Origin: Amoebidium appalachense
Taxonomy: Eukaryota; Ichthyosporea
DNA: 64,000 nt
NCBI GenBank assembly: GCA_963693365.1
Contig: CAVNZM010000013.1
Span: forward strand, 5,580,001-5,644,000
Reading direction: 5' to 3'
Below the pieces are notes generated by a model. It ran no database searches. It saw only the letters and a program-made list of their open reading frames with translations, and was not told where the DNA came from. Of this stretch, positions 35,773 to 55,107 are shown piece after piece. Each line of letters opens with the position of its first letter. Within the stretch, counting starts at the first letter, position 1. The position numbers and the translations under genes were made by a program.

Positions 35773-36861
35773 GCGTGTGCGTGTGTGCCTGAAGTGACTA
35801 CTTGAGAGTGCACGAAAGTATCATGCTTTGACACAACACCACCAACGCAACACAATACTCAAATAGCATAACAAAAGACAATCACGACAACACACGAACC
35901 AACAACAACAACAACAACAACAGTAAATTCAATAACAAAAAAAAACAAAAAAAAAGAGCAAACTAAACAGTAACCTCACCTTGTGGATGGGGAAGAGGAA
36001 TGCAGCGATATGATATGGTGAGCTCTGGGCAAATCCGTCCAGGAAGTGGAAGGCATGGCTTGCAAACGGTGTCGGCACGAGCCACTGTGTGCACATGGTA
36101 GGAGGGTCAGTATGCTAGCCTAGTGGCCGAAATAATGCAAAAGTAATCTGATGCTGGCCGAAAATACTGTTGGGCTTGGTGGTGGCACCTGATCACAGCC
36201 TTACATGCATGTATATAAACAGCGTAACAACAACAACAACAACAAACCCTCCCCCCCCCCCCCCTCTCCCCCCACCCCCCCCCCCCCCCCCCCCGGATAA
36301 GGATTTCGGTGGATGACAAAAATATGGGAAGCCAAGGGGGGAGTATGTAACAGGGAAGAAGCGGAAAGGGGGATGGCTTGGAGAAAAAGAGGGCAGGAAG
36401 GGAACAAAAGACGGTGACGAGAAGAGAAAATGATCGCGTGTATGTGTGTGTACAGGGGAGGGAGAGACACGGGAGGAGAGGTAAAGGAGGGGTAGGAAGC
36501 TGTTCAATGAATAAGGCGCAAAATCACATCGGATCGAAAAGGGGGGCGGGGGAACAAAGTAAGGTGACAAACACTACACTGCATACCTCCCCTCTCCCCT
36601 CCCCAGCAACCCCCCCAAAAAACCCTCCTCCCAAACCCCGCAGAAAATGAAACACACACACGCTGCACATTTCATGTTACCCCCCCCCTCCCCCCCCCCC
36701 CCCCCCCCCTTCCCCCGTTCCCTCCTTTCTCCACCCACCCACCCAGCCATAGTAAGAAGTCGTCACTGTTGACGATTTTTTTTTGCCCTTTCTTTTCCTT
36801 CTTTTGTACTTTCTTTTGGTGGGGTGGGGTGGGGTGGCGCGGGAGAAGGGGTAATCCCCCC

Positions 36862-36892
<31 letters not shown>

Positions 36893-38744
36893 AAGGAAGG
36901 AAGAAAGAAAGAAGGAGGAGGAGGAGAAGAATAACAAGGAGAGAAAGGGAAAAAATAATATAATAAGGGGGGAATGAACAGGACAAGAGGCAATCGCCTT
37001 CAACGGTAGTGGGGCCTGTAAACGTTATTGTGAGCGAAAAAAATTTTAAAGAATGAAACAGTCGCTATTACCTTATGGTGGGGCTTATGCACGTTCTTGT
37101 AGATGTACGGGATGTGCAATCCCCTATGGACCCAGTAGATGCCGCAGTCGATGAACATAAGGAACATGAAGCAGCTGAGAATGAGGTACGGCACCCCATA
37201 GTCACTCACGTTATGGTACAGCTGGCTGTGACCACGAACCTGTGCATCGGAAATGAAAAATGAATTAGGTGTGTGCCGTAAAGCAACATTTAATTTGATT
37301 TGATGGGAGGGCGAGGGGGCGAGAGGAGAGGGGGGAAGGGGGGGGGGGGGGGGGGGGGGTTGTTGTGCAGTGCAAGGTACGCAAAGCCATAGTGAAAAGG
37401 GGCGCTCAGGTGCGGTGCGAAAGAATAGACATTGAGACAAACATTCGGGAACACCTAGGGTACCCCCGGGCGAGGGGAGGGAATGGGGGGGGGGGGGGGG
37501 GGATGGAGGTGGGGGGGTTAGGTACGTAGTGAGGGGGAAGAGGCAAGCAACATGCTGAACGTTTTAGAAATAGAAAGTACCGATATGTCTATTGGAGTGC
37601 ATAAACACCACCCAGTCATGATCATAAAAAGCCAGAAACAAGCCCTGGACTCACGGGTGTTAACAAGCAAATACCAATGAGCCATGATCACTTGCAAGTA
37701 ACAGAAAGCTGCACTGAGATCTATGACCAAAGCCGAGAAAGGGCAAAAGGATGGACCTGGAAATGGTTATAACTGCTTAAATCGGTAACACAGCAAGGGT
37801 GCTATAAAAACGTAAATGAACGAGACACGAACACAGATAGTGGCTTGCTTGTTTGTCCGCATATATGGGTATTGAAAAAGGGTGGCATGTAGAACAATCC
37901 TGCACAAACCGGGAGACTGGCAGAGACCCGCGGCACTGGAAGGCTAATACCAATTACGGAACATAACCGTAAGCAGGCACACACAGGACACGATTGAAAA
38001 GCGTGTCAAGGCATTATAAATGGGACAACTTCGTTCCCATACTAATAATAATAAAAGAGCTGAGAGTGAGAGGGGAGGGAGAGGGGGGGGGAAGGGGGGA
38101 GGTGGAAGTAGGGGGGGGGAGGAGAAGGGGGAAGGCAGGAGTGGGGGGTAAGGAGGTAGGTCTAACGACAAAGAAACTAGAAGACATAATTGCAACAAAA
38201 TTAGGTGTGTATTAATGATGGCCACCGTGAATTTTTTATATTTGTAGCCGTCTTATGCATACAGGAGAGATCACGATACACAGGCCCAGCCACACCTAAA
38301 CACACGCAGCTACCCCCCCTCCCCCCCTCCCCCCCCAAACACACACATGCACGCGCACGCACACATCCCTAGATGAACCATGCCAAGCAACGCACGGCAC
38401 TATACATACACCGGTGCAGTGCATGAAAAAGCTATTCAAACCCGTAAGCTTACCTCGAGAAGGAACAGGGGGCACGTAAGCAGCGACATGCCTGGAATCT
38501 GGGAACAAGCATACTTAATCTCCAACCACACCTGGTTCTTCAAGAACCTCTTATGTTCCATAACCCTCTTGTCAAAGACAAAGTGGTAGCTAATCGCTGC
38601 CGTCAAAAGATAGAGAGCGATCCCTCCTAGAGTGACGAGGAAGAGGAGAGAGGCAGATTGGCGAAGGATGTCGTCCCTGGGAATGGAATTCCCGTAGACC
38701 TTATCCAGAAAAAGGTCATCGCAAACGTCGAGAATTACATCCAT
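33857..38744 (-). CDS. Sterol C5-desaturase (lathosterol oxidase), 6 exons
   Basis: Endoplasmic reticulum di-iron enzyme that introduces the C5-C6 double bond into sterols using O2 and electrons from cytochrome b5. Exons in coding order: 38744-38454, 37239-37072, 36084-35980, 35326-35240, 34765-34654, 33957-33857; all junctions are GT-AG and in frame, giving 287 residues (human enzyme 299). The start [18 protein letters not shown] and the [11 protein letters not shown] segment match the family N-terminus. Metal-binding histidines: HRGLH (135-139), HKPHH (148-152), the HAFH motif after TPFAS (163-166), and HHADHH (225-230) in [13 protein letters not shown]. Hydrophobic stretches at about 30-50, 85-97, 114-133 and 178-205 fit the membrane topology. 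The C-terminal acidic tail ends YFAKEE. C4-methylsterol oxidase is a related alternative, but the sequence follows the C5 enzyme closely. Confidence 0.94.
35701..35766. repeat. (GT)n array in a desaturase intron
   Basis: Uninterrupted GT dinucleotide run with GTGC variants at its 3' end, inside intron 35327-35979; the reverse complement is a CA array on the coding strand. A run of about 40 A lies at 35142-35181 in the next intron. Confidence 0.85.
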
Positions 38745-42303
<3,559 letters not shown>

Positions 42304-43848
42304 ATGACCACCACGGCAACTCACGTTATGCAACCATGTTTGTTTCACAGCCGCTGCAACCGCCTAATCCACATCCCGTATGTAGTGTGCTGTAAAAACT
42401 GCGACGACAACACAGGCACACACACCAAAAACTGTGACATCAGAAACAACATTATGCCCCCACCCACAACGTCAACCCCCTCTCCTGCTCCCTCAACCAA
42501 CGCAGCTCCTCCCAGCACCGAATCTCTGGACTCTGGTTCTCCCGTTTCGCACGTGGTCATAAGCCCTGATTTACAGCCAAACACGCACGATGCCACAAAC
42601 ACGACCACAGCTCCACTGGACATGGAATGGACTAAAAACGATTCAGACACCACTACCGACAACCATGAATGTGAGGTTGACGTGTGCATTTCATGCAACG
42701 TCCGAGCAATACCCACGGAACCCGCAGAACTAGCGACTTTTCGTGTGTGCTGCAAACTGTGCCCCGATAACCCGACAACACACACGGAATCATGCAACAA
42801 GCGCATGAGCAGTTCCAACAGCCTTGCACCCTCTCCCACCACACAGCGTGGCATTTCACCCAACACACCTGAACCTGCAGCTCGCGGCATCCAGTCCACT
42901 TCGAAATTTCCTTCCACGTCGGAGGAAAGAGAATGCACGCAGGGCTCCACCCTTTTTCCCAGTCCGGTGCAAGACAACAGTGTAGGCGGGGAAACCGTTT
43001 TGGTACCATCCGAGAAGACACATGCGACGGCCACTGTCCAAGGCGAAAAACAAAAGACATTATCTTCATATACAGTGTCAAGGTGCAGCATGTGCGGCGG
43101 TGTGTGCGCGGCTGGCCGCAACACCTGCCACATGTGCAACATGTATTCCATTCATGGTGGTTTAGGCGGTACGTATGAACGAAAGCACACCGTTTCCGAT
43201 ATCACCCAAAGCCTCCCTAATCGCACACCAACAGAAGCACCTTCGATTGCCACGTCTACAAATTCCAATGCCACACCCACGACAACCCCCTCAATCGGCA
43301 AAATGTCCACAAGCAAATTAGAAAACCAAATGCACAAGACACAGCCTCGTACCATCCGTGACCCACCAAACGCACCACAAACAGGCCCCCAAGCAAACAG
43401 GGACACAGCACTGTGCAAGTCGTGCAACAAGTACCTCCCCGCCAGTCCTAGGGTAGACAAATGCACATTCGACACTTGCTGCAAATCGTGTGGCTCTGGT
43501 TCCGGGTACCACGATTTACGTTGTGCCGTGAAGCGTCCTACCGAGGGATCTTTTTGGGGCTCGCCATCATTCACCAATAGGAACACTCCGTATGGTCCCC
43601 GTGGAGGTAATTGGTTAGATGTCATGCATGCCAACGGTCAGGCAGCCATGTGTATTAATTTTGACCGTCCACCCCAAACCGGCTACAAGACGTGCTGTAT
43701 GAACTGTGGATTGGGTAAAAAAACGTGCGGACCGGCCAAATCAAATCGAGTCGAAGTGGGGCTCAAGATGAGAGAGTCGGAGAGGCTGCATAGTGAGAGG
43801 GCCCAGGCCCAGGTGCGTAATGGGGAAAATGTAGTGAGTGAACATTAG
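42304..43848 (+). CDS. Cys-rich protein with repeated C-x2-C...CC-x2-C...H-x3-C modules, unknown function
   Basis: Single open frame of 514 codons starting at an ATG in the context ccaaccATGA and ending TAG; no intron needed. It has three clear Cys/His modules, at about residues 14-44 (VVCCKNC..GTHTKNC), 125-163 (CISC..RVCCKLC..THTESC) and 371-408 (CKSC..DTCCKSC..YHDLRC). There are two degenerate ones, at about 260-280 (CSMCGGVC..CHMC) and 449-475 (CINF..KTCCMNC..KKTCG). Linkers are Thr/Ser/Pro/Asn-rich and probably disordered; there is no signal peptide or membrane segment. The regular Cys/His spacing suggests zinc-binding units. I recall similar CCxxC...H...C pieces beside other domains in protist and fungal proteins, but cannot name a family. 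Base composition is unlike the flanking runs, supporting a real gene. Additional upstream exons cannot be excluded. Confidence 0.75.
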   Translation: MTTTATHVMQPCLFHSRCNRLIHIPYVVCCKNCDDNTGTHTKNCDIRNNIMPPPTTSTPSPAPSTNAAPPSTESLDSGSPVSHVVISPDLQPNTHDATNTTTAPLDMEWTKNDSDTTTDNHECEVDVCISCNVRAIPTEPAELATFRVCCKLCPDNPTTHTESCNKRMSSSNSLAPSPTTQRGISPNTPEPAARGIQSTSKFPSTSEERECTQGSTLFPSPVQDNSVGGETVLVPSEKTHATATVQGEKQKTLSSYTVSRCSMCGGVCAAGRNTCHMCNMYSIHGGLGGTYERKHTVSDITQSLPNRTPTEAPSIATSTNSNATPTTTPSIGKMSTSKLENQMHKTQPRTIRDPPNAPQTGPQANRDTALCKSCNKYLPASPRVDKCTFDTCCKSCGSGSGYHDLRCAVKRPTEGSFWGSPSFTNRNTPYGPRGGNWLDVMHANGQAAMCINFDRPPQTGYKTCCMNCGLGKKTCGPAKSNRVEVGLKMRESERLHSERAQAQVRNGENVVSEH

Positions 43849-43911
43849 CCGGCCTGGTTGGCTTGGTGTGCCACGAGCGCGTGTGAGCGGATCGAGAACA
43901 AAAAGGGAGAA

Positions 43912-43953
<42 letters not shown>

Positions 43954-44184
43954 AGGGGGCGGAGGGGGGGGGGGGAGGCAACTGGCGACAGCTACACTTC
44001 GAGTTGAATGGATGGAGGAAGGGATGCATACGGGGGGACTTGTGGGGGGGGAGGGGGGGGGGGGGGGGGGGGGAGGGGGGCGGGGAGGGGGGGATGGAGG
44101 GGATGCATAAGCCATTTGCTTTTTCATATGGACTCCCCCCCATTATTTCTTTCCCCCCTGTCAAAATTGATATTCATTATGTAG

Positions 44185-44230
<46 letters not shown>

Positions 44231-44569
44231 ACACACACACACGTCCGCACACACACCCGCCGTCTCCAATACTATAATTGAAGAGAATGAAAAAAAAAAA
44301 AGTGAAAGAAAATACAAACACACACTACCCTGGTAGAATGCTTCAGAACAATCGATATGACCCCTCTGGGGCCCTCCCCCCTCTCTTCCCCCCCCCCCCC
44401 CCCCTCTTCCCCCCCCCCTTCCCCCCCCCCCCCCCCAAAAAAAAAAAAAAAAAAAAAAAACTAACAGAAAGAAAGAAACAAAATACCTTAGCAAAGGAAA
44501 CTGAAATGCAGCCCTACACACAAACCGTGACACACCACCCATGCCCCCAATATCCCTTCTCTGCACCCC
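43849..44569. repeat. Short intergenic spacer with long G and C runs
   Basis: A G run at 43912-43952, further G tracts to 44100, a C run at 44186-44230, then C tracts and an A run at about 44438-44460. An unseen first exon of the CBM21-like gene could lie here. Confidence 0.7.
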
Positions 44570-45762
44570 ATGCAGTCCCAGCCCATCATCCCCAAAGTCA
44601 AGATCCTGGGCCAGCCAACACTTACACTCACGCAAAATGGCAGGCGCATTTTGGAGGGCGAGGTAAGTGCACTTCAAATCCGTGCCCTCCCCCCCCCCCC
44701 CCCCCCCCCCCCCTCCCCTCCCCCTCCACCCCCCCGCCCGCCCCCAACAAGAGTCCCCAAAGGACCCCCTCTTTCAGTTCATCATTTACCCACCTTCACC
44801 GTTCTTCACTTCCTTTACTCCCAGCCCGTTCACTTTGAAGTTAATGCAGCACTACTAGGTATAATTATTTGTGCATATTTTTGCAAGTAACCCCCCCCCC
44901 CCCCCTCCCCCCTCCCTCCCCCCCCCCCCCCCCCTCACGTCAACTTCCATGCCCATGCACACCAGCAGACGCGCACACTCTCACGCACGCACGAAAATTC
45001 AACACCCTACCCACCCACTCAAACACCACCCACCTATCCACCCACCATCCGCACACACACACACACACACACACACTTGCACACACAGATTGAGGTGCAA
45101 GCCGGCATCTACATCTCCAACCCAACCGTTACTTTCCTCTTCACACAAGACGACGGAAAAACGTGGCACAAATGCCTGGCCAAGGTCAGTTACGTGATCT
45201 TTAGCCAATCAGACAAGAGTGCACTGAAGATTAGGAATGTATGCGCCCCTCACATGCATTTCAGGATGCATAGACTGCTGAAAAGCCATACCTTGAGTTG
45301 GATGTACATGTAATGGCTCCTTACTATTTGCCCATGTCCACTTACCAAACACCCCCCCCCCCCCCCCCCCTCCCCACCTCCTTTCCCCCCTTCCGTTTCG
45401 CACGAAAGAAAACAGGAAAGCTGTGTGTGTGTCAGTGTGTGTGTGTATGTGTGTGTGTGTGGTGGTGGTGGGGGGGGGGGGGGGGGGAGAGAGGGGGGGG
45501 GGAGGGGGGGGGGTTAAGTAAATATAAATCTACCTGCCACTTAATTTGGATTCGAACCATGCAAGAACCCACGAAGTCAGTATAGAGGCTCACCGATTTT
45601 TTCCCACAGAGATCGCTTACGTGGAGGGGCTACACTCCTTTCAAGTTCAGGGCAGAGGTTCAAATGGGCCATCTTGAGTATTATGCAAAGGCAGTGTCGG
45701 GGATGGTGGAAGCGTATGACAGCTTTGGGTACCAAAAGAACTACCACATGGACGTGCAGTGA
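44570..45762 (+). CDS. CBM21-like small protein, copy 1 (3 exons seen, start uncertain)
   Basis: Exons 44570-44662, 45089-45184 and 45610-45762 join in frame with GT-AG ends and stop at TGA. The visible product is 113 residues. Its pattern, LTLTQNGRRILEGEIEVQ, then VTFLFTQDDGKTWHKC, then LEYYAKAVSGMVEAYDS and YQKNYHMDV, follows the strand order of the CBM21 starch/glycogen-binding fold seen in glycogen-targeting PP1 subunits (G-x-V-x-V, then R-Y-T-x-D-x-W-x-T, then a final W/Y-D-N-N-x-G-x-N-Y). I call this by pattern only. The ATG at 44570 overlaps a possible CAG acceptor (44572-44574), so the true start may be upstream. A paralogue with identical third-exon length lies in inverted orientation at 62731-63516. 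It converges on the peroxidase gene downstream. Confidence 0.6.
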
Positions 45763-45803
45763 TGGGCTAAATCTGGCTGAACATAGCTCTCTCTCTCTAG
45801 ATC

Positions 45804-45834
<31 letters not shown>

Positions 45835-46302
45835 TTTTTCTTTTTTTCTTGTGGCAGGCCTTCGTGTGCATGACTGCAAATGCCTTTTGAATTCTGCGAG
45901 TAAATTTGCAGCTACACGGGCATAGGCCAAGGCACTCAGCAAGGCATGATGAATACGAGACTTAGGACCTAGGACGCTGTTTCTTCGTTTTTTCTATCTG
46001 CTTCTCTCTCTAGTGTGTTTCTTTGTGGAAGACGTGGTTTTGGGCTCAGGTATGGATTTAGGATATGATGCCTTCGTCTGATTCCCTTTTTTGGGCGTTT
46101 TCTTCTACATGTGTCTTCACGCAAGCACTCACGCACGCGTGCACGCGGGCACACGCACCCACACACACAGGCAAACACTCTCCCTCCTAGGAATTTAAGT
46201 ATGTTTCCTTTTCCATCCTTTTTTCTTCGTCAAAGTTGCGCTGGAAATCAGTTTTTATCCGTACACGAAGAGATCCAAGTGTATTTCTCTCAAAAGTCTC
46301 CT

Positions 46303-46347
<45 letters not shown>

Positions 46348-47474
46348 ACTGAAAATCTGTTTGCCTCAACACAGCTTTTTTTCCGCTTTTTTTTTCTTTT
46401 TTTTCTGTCCCTTGTTTTTTGCGCTGGAAATCAGTTCTATTCAATACATATGGAGATTTAAGTACGGTTTATTTTCATCCCATCATTTTTCTTTTTTCCT
46501 TTTTTGCCCTGGCACTCAATATTCACACGCACGACACACAGTATCAGCAACAAACCATTTCTCTTCCCGTCCTTTTTACACAGCCCCATACCTTTCATGT
46601 TTTTGCTGCACTAATCAGTAACCACATATACAAGATACTCTTCATGTATTATCTATCCCATGTATCTGAGCAAAAACACAACCAGGGATGGACCTGATCT
46701 ACTTACTGCCAGTCACATGTGGAGACCACATGGTCTTGATAACTCCCCCCCCCCCCCCCCCCCTTCCCCTCCCCTCCCTCCCCCCTCCCTCCCCCCCTCC
46801 CCCCCCCTCCCCCCCCCCCCCCCCCCCCCCGCCGCCGCTCCCTCCCCCTTCCCTCTCCCTTTGCCTGCTTAGTGCAGCTGCTACTCAATGTCGCTCGCAC
46901 TTCATCTTCAACCTTTTTTTCCTCTCTCCCCCCCCTCCCCCTCCCAGCCCCCCCCCCCCCCCTCCCCCCCCCCCCCCGGGGCCCTGATGATCCCCCCCCT
47001 CCCTCTCCGTCCTCTTATGCGTTTCTCGGGGAAGGGAGGGGGAGGTTTGGGCAAGCAGCCACAAACCCACATACATCCACACACACGCACACACACGCAC
47101 ACACACGCACAACACATACGCACTCTGGTTGGGATGTTTTATTCCAGTAAACTGTTGTTTTACTTTCCTAAAGCTTCTCTTCTTTCCTGCTTCAATGGTT
47201 ACAAAGCGTGCTTCATGAGTCATACAATGAGGGGCTTCCATTGTTTATTCGAGGCACAGACACCATCGCAGGCATGGTGAGGTTTCGTCAACGTATGCTA
47301 AATAGTGTTATATCATAGTATGTACATGGCCGGATGGCGGGTGTTGTTTGTCAAGTTCTAACGGCTCACTATGGATGGTACTACGCCATACAAATCAATC
47401 AAAAAGTTGATCGATCGATTTACCGAGGGTTCCCCTTTTTTTTTTGGGTTCCCCTGGGACACTCAACGTCAGCC

Positions 47475-47527
<53 letters not shown>

Positions 47528-47813
47528 GTGTGTGCGCGCACGCGCTTGTGCGTGGGTGCATGCATGCCTGCGTGGATGCGTGCGTGCGTGTGTGCGTGTG
47601 TGTGCCCTTCTTCCCCTTTCTGCTCGCACAAAACACGCGCACGCGTGCTGGGGGGAACGGGGGGGGGGGGGGGGGGGGGGAGGAGGGGGGGGGGGGGGGG
47701 GGGGGAAGGGGAGGAGGGTGGACAAAAGAAGCTCCGTTTGTAGCAATGTCATTTTACGCGATTGTCTTCCTGCAATCATTTTCGTGCGGGAGGGCCCTTG
47801 GGGGGGGAGGGGG

Positions 47814-47873
<60 letters not shown>

Positions 47874-48684
47874 TGGCAGCTATTGATGTTTTCCTCACTA
47901 CAACCGCAAGTTTTACTTTGTGAAGTTTCTTCTATATCACTCTCATACGGGCTTCGAGTTCTTGCAAGGACACCGTGAGCCGGCCGGTACATGTGGATCT
48001 ACAGGCGTACACACACAGGCGCAGACCAGTAAAATGGCGGCCTATGGGCATGAACACATACAGACATGCTTTTTTTGTTTAGTTTTTGTGTGTGTATGTG
48101 TGTGGAGGGGGTGGGTTCGGGGGGGGGGGGGGGGGGGGGGGGGGGGGAGGGGGGGAGGAGGACGGTGGGGCGTAGGCCGGGGGCCGGGGGGAACGGAGGG
48201 GAGGGGGGGAGGGAGAGGGGGGCTCGTCACGGTGCCATTTGCATGTGGACAAGGCTGTTTGGTCCTGTATGTAAATTTTTTTCGCTTTTTGCACAAACTT
48301 GAATATATTTGCCACCCCAGCCATCCAGTGCACATGGGTTGTGTATCGTGCCGGGCTAGTAGCTATACCAGTAAACAAGTTGAGGTTTCCATTCATTGAA
48401 TATCCAAAAATCCAGCCAACAATAGTAGTTGCTGCACATGCACACTTATCGTAATCATAGTAACACACAGCCCCATCTATGTAAACACACATCCGAGTAA
48501 ATGTAAATCAAATACAGAGTCATATTTCAGCTCCTACTCGTCATCAAGGCAATACTATATTCATCTTTATCCCATTATTTTGGCCACAGGTATTTGTGCT
48601 GCCAAAAAAAAACCTCAAAAGGAGACAAATAACGTAAGGTCATAGCACTCCATGTGGCCATGTCATTGACGTCATGCCCTCTGC
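45763..48684. other. Intergenic region between CBM21-like copy 1 and the peroxidase
   Basis: No gene recognised. It holds a T-rich stretch (46190-46530) with degenerate repeats of GCGCTGGAAATCAGT, C tracts at 46742-46832 and 46925-46980, a GT array at 47477-47525, G tracts at 47660-47705 and 47800-47868, and a G tract near 48118-48160. Confidence 0.6.
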
Positions 48685-51989
<3,305 letters not shown>

Positions 51990-52709
51990 GGTGAGGATAG
52001 ACGGTGGTACGTGGGACGGTGGCACTACCAGCAGGAAAGATGAAGACAAATCGATTACGAGCAGGGCAACACCGGTTACGAATGATATTAGGAAAGAATG
52101 GATTAATGACACTTGTTGGCCTTACTGAATGAATGAACTCGAAGGCAGCATGCCACCAACTTCAAATTGAATAAAGTTCTCAGCGTGACAATCGTCTGAA
52201 AAATCAGCTGGTGCCCTTGCAACAAAATACTCTTTTAAGGCCAACGCACAACTGGCAATTAAGCTGGATACTGACGTGGGAATATCCCCATAAGGATGAC
52301 ATCACTTTTTCTTCAGGGAGCTTCAGAAGCTGTCAAAACCACACGTGGGCTGGTCCAGCAGCGCAAACGCTCATATCTACGCCGCGCGCATGCACGAGCC
52401 CCATCCCGCCAGGTATGTACAGTACCATGAGGCCTGATATACACTCCGATGGCTATAAAAAACAACTGAAAGTCTTCAAAAAAAAAAAAAAAGAAGAAGA
52501 AAAAAGGTCGAAATATGTAATACTTTTCTACTCCGAGTCGAACTGAGGGGGAAATGGACGTGGACCGTGATGGACGTGTGTTGTGATTGGTTAGTAATGG
52601 TTTCTTGGCAATTTTTGGCTCAACCCAAGAATGTGCCAAAGTATCCCATCATTGGCTGGTTTTGTTTGACCGATCCGATTTTGATGTGATTGGTTGCTAT
52701 TCCACGGTC

Positions 52710-52743
<34 letters not shown>

Positions 52744-52749
52744 ACTGTC

Positions 52750-52902
<153 letters not shown>

Positions 52903-53789
52903 CAGGATCGAGCGGGAGGGGGTAGCCCTGGGGCCACCTGGGGGAGGGGCGGGCGGGGGGGGGGGGGGGGCGCGGGGGAAGCTTAGGAAGGGTCGCTTTC
53001 ACGCATTTCTTCTCTAAGACTCGACATGTGACCTTCCCCCCCCCCCCCCCCCCCCCCCCCCATCCCCATCAAGACCCAAGGCAACCTTTAACTAATTCAG
53101 ATTTAATGTCTGGGTTCTTCGAATTCCCCTGAACATAACTTAGTCTACATCAAATAAGATAGACAGCTAATATATCATAATGTATCCTTTTCCCAGACTG
53201 TACAGTATCAGCTTGATTGTACATATATATATTGGCTTGAGTCGTCTTAAGGCTTAATTTATATAGTGCCAAATACACCCACACCTAATTACCTTTGGAC
53301 GAACTGTGTGCGTACGTGCGTGCGTGTGTGTGCGAGCGCCCGCATGTGTGCGATTGCCTGTGTATTTGTGTGTGTGTATGTGTGTGTATGTGTGTGAACG
53401 TTTGCGTATGTGCGCATGTGTGCGTGCGTGCGTGTGTGTCAGTGCATCAGTGCGTTTGCGTGCGTGCACGTGCACGTGCGTCCGTGCGTCCGTCCGTGCG
53501 CGCGCGCGCGTGTGTGTGTATGTGTGTGGTGCATGCGTGTGTATTATCAGGTGCATGCATGCATGTGTGTGTGTGCGTGTGTGCGCGCGCGCGTGTTTGC
53601 GTGCGTGTGCGTGTGTGCACATTGTAACATGTATCTTCTTGTGTGCGAGGGCCTGTGTGTGAATTCGAATTCTCGTGTGTGCGTGCGTTCGTGTGTGGGT
53701 GTAAATGTGCGTGTGTGCTTCCCCACCTATCTAACTAGCCTGGGCAACCAGTCTACGCACTCTCCATCACCACCACTAGCCATGTGCTA

Positions 53790-53955
53790 AGGGCTTGTTT
53801 GGCAGCGCAGTTATATCGTCTTTTCATCGTATTCGTCTTTTCGGCCTAAAGATGAATGCGAATATGTGTCCTGCCAAACGCGCCACAGGTTTCAATTTAC
53901 GCTAAAGACGATGGACATCGCTCCGGAGGTGATTTTCCAAAAGACGATATAACTT
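53790..53955. mobile_element. MITE-like inverted-repeat element 1
   Basis: GGGCTTGTTTGGCAG at 53790 is mirrored by CTGCCAAACGCGCC ending at 53884, with a partly palindromic core (GTCTTTTCGGCCTAAAGATG). AGTTATATCGTCTTTT (53809-53824) recurs as its exact reverse complement at 53939-53954, so the full structure may reach there. No coding capacity. Confidence 0.45.
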
Positions 53956-54308
53956 TAAGCCAATCATAAGCGATATGAGCATCTATTGGATCACTCTGAT
54001 CCAATCTAATATTTGCATCCAGTGCACCTTTTATGGTTATTATGGCTTGGTATGGGTGGAAATTGGGTCAGTCCCTGTTCTTTTCCCCATAATGCTTTTT
54101 TACAACAGAAATAAGAATAGATATTGTCATGTATAACAAAGTATCTAAGTATTTAATTCCATATAAAACAGGGGAAAAAAACACGCCCCATTTTGACTTT
54201 AATTACACTTCGAGGTAATAAATGTAATATTATTGGTTTACACCCTTTCGCCCAACCAAACATCTGAAACCACTGATGAAACGTAAAGCGGGCTCAACTT
54301 TCGTGTTT

Positions 54309-54441
54309 AGGCGTGTTTGGTACGCCATAATCGTATTTCAGCCCTAAATACGCATACCACAAGATAATTTTATAAACACGATTGATCGTATTTTCGCCAT
54401 AAATACGAATACGCTTTTTGGAGGGTTGCCAAACACGCCCC
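54309..54441. mobile_element. MITE-like inverted-repeat element 2
   Basis: GGCGTGTTTGG at about 54310 is mirrored by CCAAACACGCC at about 54429-54439. The interior has two direct copies of ATCGTATTT..GCC.TAAATACG, each itself palindromic. The termini resemble those of the element at 53790 (GGC-N-Y-GTTTGG). Confidence 0.5.
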
Positions 54442-55092
54442 AAATATTGCCTTCCCATTTTTCGTCTTTCACTTGCCCAGTCGACCTACATAGCCATGGT
54501 CCTTGCAAACCGTGCATCACAGTATTAGATGTCGAAAAAGAACAGTAGATGCAGACAGAAAGCTCGGAAACGTTGCCGGTGATGTTGTAAAATTTTATAC
54601 AAGTCGATGTCATAGATGTCACTTAATCGACATACACGTGCCCATAAATGAAAGGTGTGCAAGGAAGGGATACATACTAGTTGATTTCACATGCCCCTAG
54701 GCCTGAGATCTAGGGGCCCCAAAAGTTATTAAGTTATTTATATGAGCCCAGCCTCTGTGTATTGATAATGCAGATTTATAACTTTATCTATATTTTCTGT
54801 GCGTACACCTGGGAGTAAGCTGTAAAGATACACAGGGCAGGATACGCGGTGAGGGATCTGTGCACGCGAGTGCCGGACTGCGACTTCTGAGAGTCTGAGA
54901 CTGCGAGATCTGCGGAAATACTATTGGCCGCGATGCTGTCATGGGATTGGCTGTCCGTTTCATTGAAGCGTTCGATTGGTCTAAAAGGCACTGTTTTGAT
55001 GAAAGAATGCAAATGGAATGTTGTCAACCCGCTGACTGGCGAGTCTGGCAGTATGCATGTATGAGGTTTCTTGTTGCTGGTATGTGTGTCTG

Positions 55093-55107
55093 CAGATGCT
55101 GTCGGGT
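55093..55107. repeat. Target-site duplication, left copy
   Basis: CAGATGCTGTCGGGT, identical to 55715-55729, directly abuts the A/T-rich tail of the SINE. Confidence 0.75.

Noticed and set aside
42345-43151. 268-codon minus-strand frame opposite the Cys-rich gene
   Set aside because: Shadow frame; the + strand has repeated Cys/His modules across the whole length.
54503-54700. 65-codon frame with several Cys/His
   Set aside because: Short, no splice context, no family resemblance; regarded as chance.
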